Translations under genes and position numbers: made by a program | The notes under the pieces: model-generated | What the model was told of the DNA's origin: nothing | The model's input: only the letters and a program-made list of their open reading frames with translations | The model's database searches: none | Source: Flavobacterium macacae | GTDB taxonomy: Bacteria; Bacteroidota; Bacteroidia; Flavobacteriales; Flavobacteriaceae | Direction: 5' to 3' | Assembly (NCBI RefSeq): GCF_003865365.1 | Contig: NZ_RQVR01000003.1 | Coordinates: 62,001-126,000, forward strand | DNA: 64,000 nt | Shown here: in pieces, positions 37,388-46,063 of the stretch | Layout of the letters: each line of letters starts with the position of its first letter | How positions within the stretch are numbered: position 1 is the stretch's first letter

Positions 37388-38584
37388 ATGAATATCTTAA
37401 AATCATTAGTTAGAAAACGACTGAAAAAAGAATCAAAACTAAAATATGCAATAGCATTATTGCATTTGTGGCTGGGATTGCTATCTTCATTAGTGATTTT
37501 TACTGTTTGTCTTACCGGAAGTATTTATGCTTTTAAAAACCAGATCAATGATTTTTACAACCGTGACAAAGTATATGTAGAAAGCACTGGAAAGCGACTG
37601 CCTCTAGATGTTATTCAAGAAAAATTTTCTAAAAAGAATGCAGAAATCACGGCAATCATAATTCCAGAAAACAATAAAAAAAGCTACTTAGTTACCTTTG
37701 ATGATAAAGACACGAAGGTTTCTAAAACACAGTATCTAAATCCATACACAGGAGAAACGTTAGGTGGAGCGGACCACGGCTTAGACCAATTCTTTGCTGT
37801 CGTGCTTGACATTCACAGAACAATGCTGGTCAACCAGATCGGAAAACAGATTGTGGGCATATCTTCGCTACTATTTATTTTTATGCTGCTTTCAGGACTG
37901 GTGCTTTGGTGGCCTAAAAAGTGGAAGCATCTCAAAGCAGGACTTACCGTCAAATGGAACGCCAAATTCCACAGATTGAATTATGACATCCACAACACTT
38001 TAGGCTTTTATGCGCTTCTCTTTTTAATGTTTATGGCCATCACAGGTTTGTATGTGACTTATCCTTGGATGAAAAGTGGCATCATCGTCAGCTTGGGCGG
38101 AAATGCCGTGCTGACTGAAAATGCTGGGGAAGGAGCCAATGATGAAATCTCAAATGCTTTTTCTGATTTGCTGAAAGACATGATGGACAAGCAAGACGAG
38201 ATGGCCGACTTAAAAGAAGTGAAGCCGGTTTCTATGGACAGTATTTCAGGTTTGGCTTACAAACATTTAAAATACAGCGCTACCACCATTATCCAGCTTC
38301 CTGACGAAAAAAATCCGCGTTACCGAATCAAGAAAATAAATACCGACAATTGGTTAGGAGCACAGCTTCCAGATGAAATTACTTTTGATAAAAAAGGAGA
38401 AGTAAAGACCATAGAGCGTTTTGCAGACAAACCGTTAAACAAGCAGTTTGTGGAAATCTCAAAACCGTTGCACACCGGAGAAATTCTAGGGCTCCCAAGC
38501 GTGATTTTATATTTCATTGTTTCCTTGGTAGGATGTTCTTTGCCGATAACAGGTTTTATTATTTGGTTGAAAAAAGTGAAATAA
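37388..38584 (+). CDS. PepSY-associated membrane protein, putative iron reductase
   Basis: 398 residues. Four membrane helices: about 22-47 ('LHLWLGLLSSLVIFTVCLTG'), 152-175, 204-228 and 372-394. A periplasmic PepSY-type domain lies between the first two ('AITAIIIPENNKKSYLVTFD') and another before the last. Histidines near the helices ('LHLWLGL', 'LDIHRTML', 'FHRLNYDIHNTLGFY') are placed like those of PepSY_TM proteins, which are thought to reduce or handle ferric chelates with haem groups in the inner membrane. With the TonB receptor upstream, a role in iron release from an imported chelate is likely (inference). Confidence 0.87.
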   Translation: MNILKSLVRKRLKKESKLKYAIALLHLWLGLLSSLVIFTVCLTGSIYAFKNQINDFYNRDKVYVESTGKRLPLDVIQEKFSKKNAEITAIIIPENNKKSYLVTFDDKDTKVSKTQYLNPYTGETLGGADHGLDQFFAVVLDIHRTMLVNQIGKQIVGISSLLFIFMLLSGLVLWWPKKWKHLKAGLTVKWNAKFHRLNYDIHNTLGFYALLFLMFMAITGLYVTYPWMKSGIIVSLGGNAVLTENAGEGANDEISNAFSDLLKDMMDKQDEMADLKEVKPVSMDSISGLAYKHLKYSATTIIQLPDEKNPRYRIKKINTDNWLGAQLPDEITFDKKGEVKTIERFADKPLNKQFVEISKPLHTGEILGLPSVILYFIVSLVGCSLPITGFIIWLKKVK

Positions 38585-38615
38585 AAAAAAGAATACTGAT
38601 TAAAGAATTCAATAT

Positions 38616-38664
38616 AAAAAAATCTTGTCTAAAAGCTATAATTGTTTATACAGGATTTTTTTTT
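38616..38664 (+). terminator. Terminator after the PepSY gene
   Basis: AAAAAAATCTTGT (38616-38628) with ACAGGATTTTTTT (38650-38662), 13 pairs with one G-T and a 21-nt loop, then T residues. Confidence 0.6.
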
Positions 38665-38747
38665 AGGATTAAAATCAAAAAAAGTACAGAATAATGAATT
38701 AGGATAATGCTTCTTAAATAGCTGTTTTTTATTATGATATAATTACT

Positions 38748-38755
38748 TATTTTTG
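38748..38755 (+). promoter_or_regulatory. Possible -7 box TATTTTTG upstream of a T9SS gene
   Basis: Exact TAnnTTTG match 28 bp before the ATG. No clear -33 TTG is seen. Confidence 0.3.
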
Positions 38756-38783
38756 TTTCATGCTAACAATAAATTAATTTATT

Positions 38784-39509
38784 ATGAAAAAACTTTACGT
38801 ACTATTCTTTTTTGCAATTACTTCCTCTTTTGCACAACAAGGTTCCTTGTGCACTGACCCAATTGTCATTATATCTTTGCCCTATACTACAACAGACAAT
38901 ACGGCAAATTATGGTGATAATTATGATCCCGCCACAACCTCAAGTCCTACTTGTAGTACAACATCGAGTGGTAACTATTATCACGGAGGAAATGATGTTA
39001 TTTATTCTTATACACCAACTCAAAGCGGTACAATTAAGATAGAAATGCCATCGGCAGTAGGTTGGTCTGGATTGTTTGTTTATACTGATTGTGCCGATAT
39101 TGGTGTTACTTATGCAGCTTGTTCCACAAGTATTTCTACAGGAAACAGAACAATAAATAATTTTGCAGTTACTGCAGGGCAAACTTATTATTTCTTCCTT
39201 TCTACATGGCCAAATCCACAAACAATGGCATACACTTTAAATGTAACACAACTGACATTAAATATAAATGAATTTGAAGCTACTCAAAAAATAGGATTGT
39301 ATCCAAATCCTGTAAAAGACAAGTTGCAAATTCAATCCAATTTAGACATTACTTCAGCTTCAATAATTAGTATCAATGGACAAGTAATTCGAAAAGTTGA
39401 GGTAAAAGACAATACAATTCCAATGGAAGATTTACAATCTGGATTGTATATTGTGCAGTTAAATACAGCAAACGGAAGCATATTGCACCAAAAAATCACG
39501 AAGTTGTAA
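38784..39509 (+). CDS. T9SS-secreted protein with sorting tail
   Basis: 241 residues. Signal peptide 'MKKLYVLFFFAITSSFA' cut before 'QQGSL'. A beta-rich domain (about 20-160) with four cysteines ('CTDPIVI', 'SPTCSTTSSG', 'TDCADIGV', 'AACSTSIS') resembles bacterial pre-peptidase or jellyroll domains ('GGNDVIYSYTPTQSGTIKIE'). The C-terminal ~75 residues are a type A T9SS sorting domain ('IGLYPNPVKDKLQIQSN', 'IPMEDLQSGLYIVQL'). Exported and surface attached or released. No catalytic residues recognised. Single gene with its own terminator. Confidence 0.85.
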   Translation: MKKLYVLFFFAITSSFAQQGSLCTDPIVIISLPYTTTDNTANYGDNYDPATTSSPTCSTTSSGNYYHGGNDVIYSYTPTQSGTIKIEMPSAVGWSGLFVYTDCADIGVTYAACSTSISTGNRTINNFAVTAGQTYYFFLSTWPNPQTMAYTLNVTQLTLNINEFEATQKIGLYPNPVKDKLQIQSNLDITSASIISINGQVIRKVEVKDNTIPMEDLQSGLYIVQLNTANGSILHQKITKL

Positions 39510-39530
39510 TTTAAATTAAGATAATTTTTA

Positions 39531-39563
39531 AAAGCCTATTCCTAAAAAAAATAGGCTTTTTTT
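39531..39563 (+). terminator. Terminator after the T9SS gene
   Basis: Perfect 10-bp stem AAAGCCTATT / AATAGGCTTT then T residues. Confidence 0.85.
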
Positions 39564-39634
39564 AATGGTAATTATTTAGAAAAAAGACGCTATAAATTAA
39601 TATCACAGAACTTATTTATACTGTTATTTTTTTA

Positions 39635-39642
39635 TACTTTTG
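39635..39642 (+). promoter_or_regulatory. Possible -7 box TACTTTTG upstream of the first fused E1 gene
   Basis: Exact TAnnTTTG match 40 bp before the ATG at 39683. The -33 element is not obvious. Confidence 0.38.
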
Positions 39643-39682
39643 GGCGAGCTATTAAATCACGCAAACCTTTTCGTAAACGATT

Positions 39683-41659
39683 ATGAACTTCGATAGAAAA
39701 AACCTAACCAACGAGCAATTATTAGATTTATACAAAAGAATTTTAAAGCCTCGCTTAATTGAGGAAAAAATGCTGATTCTCATCCGTCAAGGAAAAGTGT
39801 CCAAATGGTTCTCCGGAATCGGGCAGGAAGCCATCGCTTGTGGCGTCACCGCCGTCTTGGACAAAGACGAATACATCTTGCCGATGCACCGAAACTTAGG
39901 CGTTTTCACAGGAAGAGATATTCCGTTGCACCGCCTATTTTCGCAATGGCAAGGAAAAGCAAACGGATTTACCAAAGGGCGCGACCGCTCGTTCCACTTC
40001 GGAACCCAAGAATATAAGATTATAGGTATGATTTCACATTTGGGACCTCAATTAGGGGTTGCCGATGGAATTGCCTTGGCCAATAAACTGAAGAAAAACG
40101 GAAAAGTAACTGCTGTGTTTACCGGAGAAGGAGCTACTTCAGAAGGCGATTTCCACGAAGCTTTGAACATTGCTTCCGTTTGGGAACTGCCGGTGATGTT
40201 CGTCATCGAAAACAACGGTTACGGACTTTCAACACCCACCAACGAACAATACCGTTGCGAAAACTTAGCCGATAAAGGCATTGGCTACGGAATGGAATCC
40301 CACATCATTGACGGCAACAACATTTTGGAAGTTTTCAATAAGCTATCTGAATTAAAAGCGTCAATGATTGAAACGCCACGTCCGGTTTTATTAGAATTCA
40401 AGACCTTCAGGATGCGTGGCCACGAAGAAGCCAGCGGTACCAAATATGTGCCTCAGGAATTAATGGATATGTGGGCAATCAAAGATCCGGTGGACAATTA
40501 TAGAAAATATTTAAAATTAACCGATGTTCTTTCTGAAGAAGAAGACGAAGCCATTCGTGCTGAAATTAAAAAAGAAATAGACGAAAACTGGGCTTTGGTG
40601 CAAACCGAACCAGAAATTGTGGCTTCTTATGAAGAAGAATTAAATGATGTGTACAAGCCGTTTGATTTTGAAGAAGTTACACCTTCTGAGAAGACAGTCA
40701 ACATCCGTTTGATCGACGCCATTTCAGAAAGTTTAAGACAGTCGATGGAACGCCATGATAATTTGGTGATCATGGGACAAGACATTGCCGAATATGGCGG
40801 TGCATTTAAAATCACAGACGGTTTCGTGGCCCAATTCGGAAAAGAAAGAGTGATCAACACCCCAATCTGTGAAAGCGCAGTAGTTTCTGCCGGAATGGGA
40901 CTTTCGATAAACGGACACAAAGCCATTGTGGAAATGCAATTTGCTGATTTCGTATCGACCGGTTTTAACCCGATTGTCAATTTATTGGCAAAATCACACT
41001 ACCGTTGGTTAGAAAATGCCGATGTTGTAGTAAGAATGCCTTGCGGTGGCGGGACCCAAGCGGGACCTTTTCACTCCCAAACCAACGAAGCGTGGTTTAC
41101 CAAAACGCCAGGCCTGAAAGTGATTTATCCTGCGTTTCCATATGATGCCAAAGGATTGCTGAACACTGCCATCAATGATCCTAACCCAGTGCTGTTCTTT
41201 GAGCACAAGCAATTGTACCGAAGCATTTACCAAGATGTGCCCAAAGAGTATTACACGCTTCCGTTTGGAAAAGCCGCCTTATTGAAAGAAGGAAAAGACG
41301 TCACTATTATCGCTTTTGGCGCGGCAGTGCATTGGGCATTGGACACGCTGAAAAACAATCCTGAAATTCAAGCCGACCTGTTAGACTTGCGTTCGCTGCA
41401 GCCTTTAGACACCGAAGCGATTTTTGCTTCCGTAAAGAAAACTGGAAAAGCAATCATCTTGCAAGAAGACACCATGTTTGGCGGTATTGCCAGCGATATT
41501 TCTGCCATGATTATGGAAGAATGTTTCGAACACCTGGACGGACCCATAAAACGTATAGCGAGTTTAGATTCTCCAATTCCATTCACCAAAGCATTAGAAG
41601 ACCAATTTTTAAGCCGTGGTCGATTTGAAGAAGCCTTAAAAGAATTATTGGCGTATTAA
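39683..41659 (+). CDS. 2-oxoacid dehydrogenase E1, alpha and beta fused (branched-chain type)
   Basis: 658 residues. The alpha part (1 to ~330) contains the thiamine-diphosphate site: 'FTGEGATSEGDFHEALN' (GEG at 148-150) and 'VIENNGYGLS' (Asn177-Asn178), with the usual spacing. The beta part (about 340-658) begins 'VNIRLIDAISESLRQSM' and has 'GQDIAEYGGAFKITDGF' and 'FADFVSTGFNPIVNLLAKSH'. E1 decarboxylates a 2-oxoacid and passes the acyl group to the lipoyl E2. The sequence looks closest to branched-chain 2-oxoacid E1. In many bacteria the subunits are separate genes. No E2 or E3 gene is nearby. Flanked by terminators, so a single-gene unit. Confidence 0.9.
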   Translation: MNFDRKNLTNEQLLDLYKRILKPRLIEEKMLILIRQGKVSKWFSGIGQEAIACGVTAVLDKDEYILPMHRNLGVFTGRDIPLHRLFSQWQGKANGFTKGRDRSFHFGTQEYKIIGMISHLGPQLGVADGIALANKLKKNGKVTAVFTGEGATSEGDFHEALNIASVWELPVMFVIENNGYGLSTPTNEQYRCENLADKGIGYGMESHIIDGNNILEVFNKLSELKASMIETPRPVLLEFKTFRMRGHEEASGTKYVPQELMDMWAIKDPVDNYRKYLKLTDVLSEEEDEAIRAEIKKEIDENWALVQTEPEIVASYEEELNDVYKPFDFEEVTPSEKTVNIRLIDAISESLRQSMERHDNLVIMGQDIAEYGGAFKITDGFVAQFGKERVINTPICESAVVSAGMGLSINGHKAIVEMQFADFVSTGFNPIVNLLAKSHYRWLENADVVVRMPCGGGTQAGPFHSQTNEAWFTKTPGLKVIYPAFPYDAKGLLNTAINDPNPVLFFEHKQLYRSIYQDVPKEYYTLPFGKAALLKEGKDVTIIAFGAAVHWALDTLKNNPEIQADLLDLRSLQPLDTEAIFASVKKTGKAIILQEDTMFGGIASDISAMIMEECFEHLDGPIKRIASLDSPIPFTKALEDQFLSRGRFEEALKELLAY

Positions 41660-41735
41660 TAAAGTTGATACTATAATTCGTCACCGCAAGAAACGAACCA
41701 ATCACATCACAACACAAAATCCCGATTAATAAATG

Positions 41736-41770
41736 TGCCCCAAAAGTTTGACACTATTTGGGGCATTTTC
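41736..41770 (+). terminator. Terminator-like hairpin after the first E1 gene
   Basis: TGCCCCAAA (41736-41744) with TTTGGGGCA (41757-41765), 9 perfect pairs, then TTTT. It is 76 bp after the stop codon. Confidence 0.65.
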
Positions 41771-42507
41771 ATATAAAGAAAGTCATGTCTCCAGCACGTT
41801 TACAATTTCCCAATTCTGTAGTCAAATCACCTTATTTGTGAATGTATCACCTTAAACCATTTCTATTTTTTATAGCAACTTGGCGTAAACTAGAATTCCG
41901 TCCACAATAATTGAAGTTCCAAAGGATTTATTTCCAAAGAGAATATTACTGATATCAGTTGGTTTTACAGTTTTAGTAGCGATAGCTTTAAACTCACTTA
42001 AATTAAAATTTGTTATAGCTTGTCCTAGAAGTTGTTCTAGAACATCGTTCAGAGTAAAGGCTTGAACTTATTCAGTAGATCTTTTTTGGATTAAATTTTA
42101 GGGTAATCTTTTCCTTTTCTGACAAAAACTACAATTTTATGCAAACACAAGTTATGTGTATTAAGAAATATTAAAGCTCTTTAAAAAGCTTTGAAAGTAA
42201 AATTTTTTCCATTTTCATGTTTATCTAATTATTTAAAAACAATCATTTCATTGATTGTTATTTTTTTTTTTGATCAATCATGTTCACATTTTGAATGGCA
42301 AGCGAAGTAGTAGTTTTAATATATACTTTTTAAAGTTTGTAGGAGTAATAGATTGGTTATAAAAGAAGAATAAAACAAGAGAGTTGTTTACGATGATAAT
42401 TTATTTTTTATTAATCATATTTAAAAAGATAGATCATATTTAATGTACACTACTTTTTGATTTAGTTAAAATTATGTTGTACAGAGTTTTTATTTAAATA
42501 TGTTTTG
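41771..42507. other. A+T-rich stretch without an intact gene
   Basis: About 740 bp with no complete reading frame of gene quality on either strand. It holds one headless coding remnant (41870-42067, minus), and near 42240-42280 a run of T residues and 'CAATCATTTCATTGATTG'-like short inverted repeats. The right end leads into the ygiD promoter region. It may be the scar of a lost gene. Confidence 0.55.
41870..42067 (-). pseudogene. Headless 65-codon gene tail, family not recognised
   Basis: On the minus strand an open frame runs from a TAA at 42070-42068 to the stop at 41872-41870 and encodes 65 residues starting 'VQAFTLNDVLEQLLGQAITN' and ending 'TSIIVDGILVYAKLL'. It has no ATG, GTG or TTG at the front and the composition is that of a real protein (few Cys, balanced Leu/Ile/Asp/Lys, good helix and strand patterning). 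Just upstream, another frame reads 'KKDLLNKFKPLL' to a stop, as if a one-base frameshift separates the two. I read it as the decayed C-terminus of a lost gene. I cannot name the family. Confidence 0.5.
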
Positions 42508-42515
42508 TACATTTG
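42508..42515 (+). promoter_or_regulatory. Possible -7 box TACATTTG upstream of ygiD
   Basis: Exact TAnnTTTG match, 20 bp before the TTG at 42536. The position means that an ATG at 42500 cannot be transcribed from this promoter. Confidence 0.4.
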
Positions 42516-42535
42516 TATATACAAATAAAAGTATT

Positions 42536-43414
42536 TTGGAACGCAAAGATTTTTTAAAAACTATAACAGGAGGAATAGCTATGGCATCATTATACCCATT
42601 CTACAACTGGACAAAAGAATTAAGTGAAGAAGATGTGAAACTTCCGGTTTTGTTCATCGGCCACGGTTCTCCCATGAACGGAATTGAAGATAACGAGTTT
42701 TCACAAACGTGGGCAAAGATGGGCGAAACCATTCAAAAGCCAAAGGCGGTTTTGGTGATTTCGGCACACTGGCTTACGCGTGGCACGCACATCACGGCAA
42801 TGGACAATCCAAAAACGATCCATGATTTTGGTGGTTTTCCGCAAGCATTGTTTGACGTACAATATCCTGCAAAAGGAAATCCTGAATTAGCGAAAGCTAC
42901 AAAGAGCCTGATTCATACTACTGACGTTGGATTAGACCACGATTGGGGTTTGGACCACGGAACTTGGACAGTTGTTCGACATATGTATCCAAATGCAGAT
43001 ATTCCGGTTTTGCAATTGAGTATTGATTATAACAAACCGCCACAATATCATTATGACTTGGCAAAACAATTGGCTTCTTTAAGAAAAAAAGGTGTTTTGA
43101 TCATCGGAAGCGGAAATATGGTTCACAATCTTAGAATGGTTGATTACAGCAAAATGAATGTGCCCAATTATGGTTATGATTGGGCTGTTGAAATGGATCA
43201 GGTTTTTAAAGACAAGATTGCCGATAAAGACCACAAAGCTTTAATCAATTATGAAACGTTGAACAAAGCTTCAAAATTGGCAATTCCAACGCCAGATCAT
43301 TATTTTCCATTGCTCTATTCGCTAGGATTGCAAGATGATAAAGACGATACTTCGTTTTTTAACGACAAACTAGTAGGTGGTTCTTTAAATATGACGTCGG
43401 TAAAAATTGGCTAA
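42536..43414 (+). CDS. ygiD: 4,5-DOPA extradiol dioxygenase-like enzyme
   Basis: About 292 residues from the TTG at 42536 ('LERKDFLKTITGG'). Alternatives are the ATG at 42500, which lies in the promoter, and the ATG at 42581, which has a good AGGAGGA in front but trims the 'RKDFLK' leader seen in relatives. Class III extradiol ring-cleavage fold (LigB-like): 'FIGHGSPMNGIE', 'VISAHWLTRGTHI', 'DHDWGLDHGTWTVVRHMYPN' and 'IGSGNMVHNLR' hold the metal-binding His and other active-site residues. It opens catechol-type rings with O2; the natural substrate in flavobacteria is unknown. It overlaps the next gene on the other strand by 4 bp. Confidence 0.9.
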   Translation: MERKDFLKTITGGIAMASLYPFYNWTKELSEEDVKLPVLFIGHGSPMNGIEDNEFSQTWAKMGETIQKPKAVLVISAHWLTRGTHITAMDNPKTIHDFGGFPQALFDVQYPAKGNPELAKATKSLIHTTDVGLDHDWGLDHGTWTVVRHMYPNADIPVLQLSIDYNKPPQYHYDLAKQLASLRKKGVLIIGSGNMVHNLRMVDYSKMNVPNYGYDWAVEMDQVFKDKIADKDHKALINYETLNKASKLAIPTPDHYFPLLYSLGLQDDKDDTSFFNDKLVGGSLNMTSVKIG

Positions 43415-43845
43415 TGTTTTACTTCAATATGCGAATTAATTTCCAATAAAGCATTTATAAATTCTTGCTTTCTCTTGGGCGAAATATAAATATCGTCAAA
43501 TTTATTGTACTTGATAATCAATCCTTTTGAGCCCAAAGCAGGTTTCAAATTAGAAGAAACGATCCCGTTCTTCTGGTGTTCAATCGTATGAATTCTAAAA
43601 ATATCAATTTTGCCTTTCAGAGGGCCTGATTTGTATTTTAAGTACGAACCTTCAATGCTGTAATTGGTTCCTAAAAGAATCCAAAGTAATAAAACCGCAC
43701 TGACAACACAAATTACAATCGGAATAAAAACTGCAATTTTGGTAAGGTTATTTGGAGTTAAAAACGGTGTAGCAAGCAAAAATAGAACAGCAATCCATAA
43801 TAGAGAAACTGTTGGAATGTGCTTATCTGAATAAAATTTTTTCAT
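43411..43845 (-). CDS. Small membrane protein with PH-like domain
   Basis: 144 residues. Two membrane helices near the N-terminus (about 13-30 and 36-59), then a soluble ~80-residue domain ('NYSIEGSYLKYKSGPLKGKI', 'IKYNKFDDIYISPKRKQEFI') of bacterial PH type, facing the cytosol. PH-like domains of this kind are of unknown function. It converges on ygiD with a 4-bp overlap. The same fold appears in the two-gene set at 46064-48093, but the sequences differ. Confidence 0.7.
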   Translation of the reverse strand: MKKFYSDKHIPTVSLLWIAVLFLLATPFLTPNNLTKIAVFIPIVICVVSAVLLLWILLGTNYSIEGSYLKYKSGPLKGKIDIFRIHTIEHQKNGIVSSNLKPALGSKGLIIKYNKFDDIYISPKRKQEFINALLEINSHIEVKH

Positions 43846-43875
43846 ATTTAAATTTAAGAAATATATTTAGGAACA

Positions 43876-43908
43876 AAAAAAATTCGGGACTAAAAAATCC
43901 CGAATTTT
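43876..43908 (-). terminator. Terminator after the C1 peptidase gene
   Basis: Perfect 11-bp stem AAAATTCGGGA (43879-43889) / TCCCGAATTTT (43898-43908), T-rich on the minus-strand exit side. Confidence 0.87.
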
Positions 43909-43964
43909 CTATGAATACAAATTTATAGATTTCTAAAAAAAATCAATGTATTGTATGTAACTTT

Positions 43965-45074
43965 TTAAAGATCTAATTGTTTTTTTGTTTTCTTGACCAA
44001 AGCGTCTTTATGGACCAAAACAGAGATCGCTTTCAATCTCAAATATGGAACGCTCATATAAATATAGCCGTCGTTCCCCACGTTTTTAGTTCCCCAAGAA
44101 TTTTTTACTTTATAATAAACGCTTCCGGCTTGATCTCTCACTTTTCCAACGATGTGCATCAAGTGATCGTCTGTGGTGTTGAAATTTTCAAATTCTTGCT
44201 GGCGGTATTCTGGCGTAATTTTTTTCTCAGGTTTGATTTCCGTCAAAATCGCTTTTTCGTCGGCTACATTTTCCGGAATCACAGCAATTCCATTTCTTCC
44301 AGAGAATGTTTTCTCGCTGACGTCAGCATCCAAAGCCAAAGTATATCCTTTTTCTAAAGCATTGTCCACATTAGCTACAAATTCATCTAACGGCATATTG
44401 TAAAAACTTCCGTTTGAAAAATTATCAGGAACATCTAAAATGAATTTTGAATAATTAGGCTCATTGGTGAACGAAGTAATTGTCACATAATCATCTAAAT
44501 TCAATTTAGTCATCTCCAAAAAGCTTTTCGGAGTGTAGTTTTTTGTTTCGTAAGTAAATTCAGTAACATTGGGGCCCATATATTTGTCAAGGATAACAGC
44601 TACTTCTTCTTTCCATTTTGGCTCTAATTTTCGCTCTGGATTAGAATACCATTTTACTACTTTTTCAATTTCAGCTACCATTTTTGAATGGTCATGCTTT
44701 TCTGTATTCCCCACAATTCCGGTGTAAGCCACATCTGGAACAAGTCCAAATTCTTTAGCGCTGTTAATCACATCGTGATTCAGTCCGCCTTCGCCAAATT
44801 GCGCTTTTCCTTGACGCATTACAAAATTCCAGGCTTTTTTAGGATAAGTGTGGCGAACGTTATACATTTCTGAAAGATCAATTTTTTTTCCCGAAATTCG
44901 GATGATTTCTGCTTCTAAAAAAGAAGTGGAAGAAAAGCTCCAGCACGTTCCGGTTTCACCTTGAGAAAGTACCGGCGTGCATGCGATGTCTTTAATTGAT
45001 TGAAATTCATACTTTTGGGAATAGCCCGAAAATGCCAAGCTTAAAAATGCGATGCTTAAAAAAGTCTGCTTCAT
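43965..45074 (-). CDS. Secreted C1-family (papain/bleomycin-hydrolase-like) cysteine peptidase
   Basis: 369 residues from the ATG at 45074; an upstream in-frame start at 45152 is rejected because it hides the signal peptide 'MKQTFLSIAFLSLAFSGYSQ' and overlaps menB. The catalytic Cys44 is in 'GETGTCWSFSSTSFLEAEI', with His in 'DDHLMHIVGKVRD' and Asn in 'KVKNSWGTKNVG'. The region after the Cys resembles bleomycin hydrolase/PepC (C1B). Those are normally cytosolic aminopeptidases, so the export signal is notable. Single gene, divergent from menB. Confidence 0.88.
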   Translation of the reverse strand: MKQTFLSIAFLSLAFSGYSQKYEFQSIKDIACTPVLSQGETGTCWSFSSTSFLEAEIIRISGKKIDLSEMYNVRHTYPKKAWNFVMRQGKAQFGEGGLNHDVINSAKEFGLVPDVAYTGIVGNTEKHDHSKMVAEIEKVVKWYSNPERKLEPKWKEEVAVILDKYMGPNVTEFTYETKNYTPKSFLEMTKLNLDDYVTITSFTNEPNYSKFILDVPDNFSNGSFYNMPLDEFVANVDNALEKGYTLALDADVSEKTFSGRNGIAVIPENVADEKAILTEIKPEKKITPEYRQQEFENFNTTDDHLMHIVGKVRDQAGSVYYKVKNSWGTKNVGNDGYIYMSVPYLRLKAISVLVHKDALVKKTKKQLDL

Positions 45075-45142
45075 TATTATTTGGTTTTGTTTATTCGTAA
45101 TCTGTAAAAAATGAATTATTTTTACGCTAAAATAATAATAAA

Positions 45143-45982
45143 ATGAGTGCAATAAACTGGGAAACTGTTAAAGATTTTGAAGATATAACTTATAAAAAGT
45201 CAAATGGCGTTGCTAGAATCGCTTTCAATCGTCCTGATGTACGCAATGCGTTTCGTCCAAAAACAACGGCTGAACTCTACCAAGCCTTTTATGACGCGCA
45301 AGAAGACACGTCAATCGGCGTAGTTTTATTGTCTGCTGAAGGTCCTTCTTCAAAAGATGGGGTGTATTCTTTTTGCAGTGGTGGCGACCAAAAGGCGAGA
45401 GGAAACCAAGGATATGTGGGCGATGACGGAATGCACCGTTTAAATATTTTAGAAGTTCAAAGATTAATCCGTTTCATGCCAAAAGTAGTTATTGCAGTCG
45501 TTCCGGGTTGGGCCGTTGGCGGTGGCCACAGTCTTCACGTGGTTTGCGATTTGACATTGGCAAGTAAAGAACACGCAATTTTCAAACAGACTGACGCTGA
45601 TGTGACAAGCTTTGACGGCGGTTATGGTTCGGCGTATTTGGCTAAAATGGTCGGGCAGAAAAAAGCTAGGGAAATTTTCTTTTTAGGAAGAAATTATTCG
45701 GCTCAAGATGCTTTTGATATGGGAATGGTAAATGCCGTAATTCCGCACGCCGAGCTGGAAGATACTGCATATCAATGGGCTCAGGAGATTTTAGAAAAAT
45801 CGCCAATGTCAATCAAGATGCTGAAATTTGCCATGAATTTAACTGACGACGGAATGGTAGGACAGCAAGTTTTTGCGGGCGAAGCAACTCGTTTGGCGTA
45901 CATGACCGAAGAAGCAAAAGAAGGAAGAAATGCCTTTTTAGAAAAGAGAAAACCAAATTTCGAGAAGAAATATTTGCCTTAA
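45143..45982 (+). CDS. menB: 1,4-dihydroxy-2-naphthoyl-CoA synthase
   Basis: 279 residues of the crotonase fold. It closes the second ring of menaquinone from o-succinylbenzoyl-CoA. Signatures: 'FNRPDVRNAFRPKT' at the N-terminus, the oxyanion and bicarbonate loops 'FCSGGDQKARGNQGY' and 'VVPGWAVGGGHSLHVVCD', and 'DADVTSFDGGYGSAYLAKMV' with the catalytic Asp region. The C-terminus 'FLEKRKPNFEKKYLP' is typical. The length is normal. It is the first of three men genes in this stretch (menB, menA, menC); menD, menE and menF are not in the window. Confidence 0.97.
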   Translation: MSAINWETVKDFEDITYKKSNGVARIAFNRPDVRNAFRPKTTAELYQAFYDAQEDTSIGVVLLSAEGPSSKDGVYSFCSGGDQKARGNQGYVGDDGMHRLNILEVQRLIRFMPKVVIAVVPGWAVGGGHSLHVVCDLTLASKEHAIFKQTDADVTSFDGGYGSAYLAKMVGQKKAREIFFLGRNYSAQDAFDMGMVNAVIPHAELEDTAYQWAQEILEKSPMSIKMLKFAMNLTDDGMVGQQVFAGEATRLAYMTEEAKEGRNAFLEKRKPNFEKKYLP

Positions 45983-46063
45983 TTAGTCGAAGGCCGAAAG
46001 TCGAAAGGCTTCACCTTGAGGAGATTTTCCTTAAACCTTTTACCTAAAATCGAATCCCCCTTA

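Noticed and set aside
41736..41770. Possible insertion-sequence end (AAGTTTGACACT and GGGGCA)
   Set aside because: No transposase fragment or matching second end was seen; the hairpin with TTTT is better explained as a terminator of the upstream gene.
42500..42535. ATG start of ygiD at 42500
   Set aside because: It lies upstream of and inside the likely -7 box TACATTTG; the TTG at 42536 matches the usual leader better.
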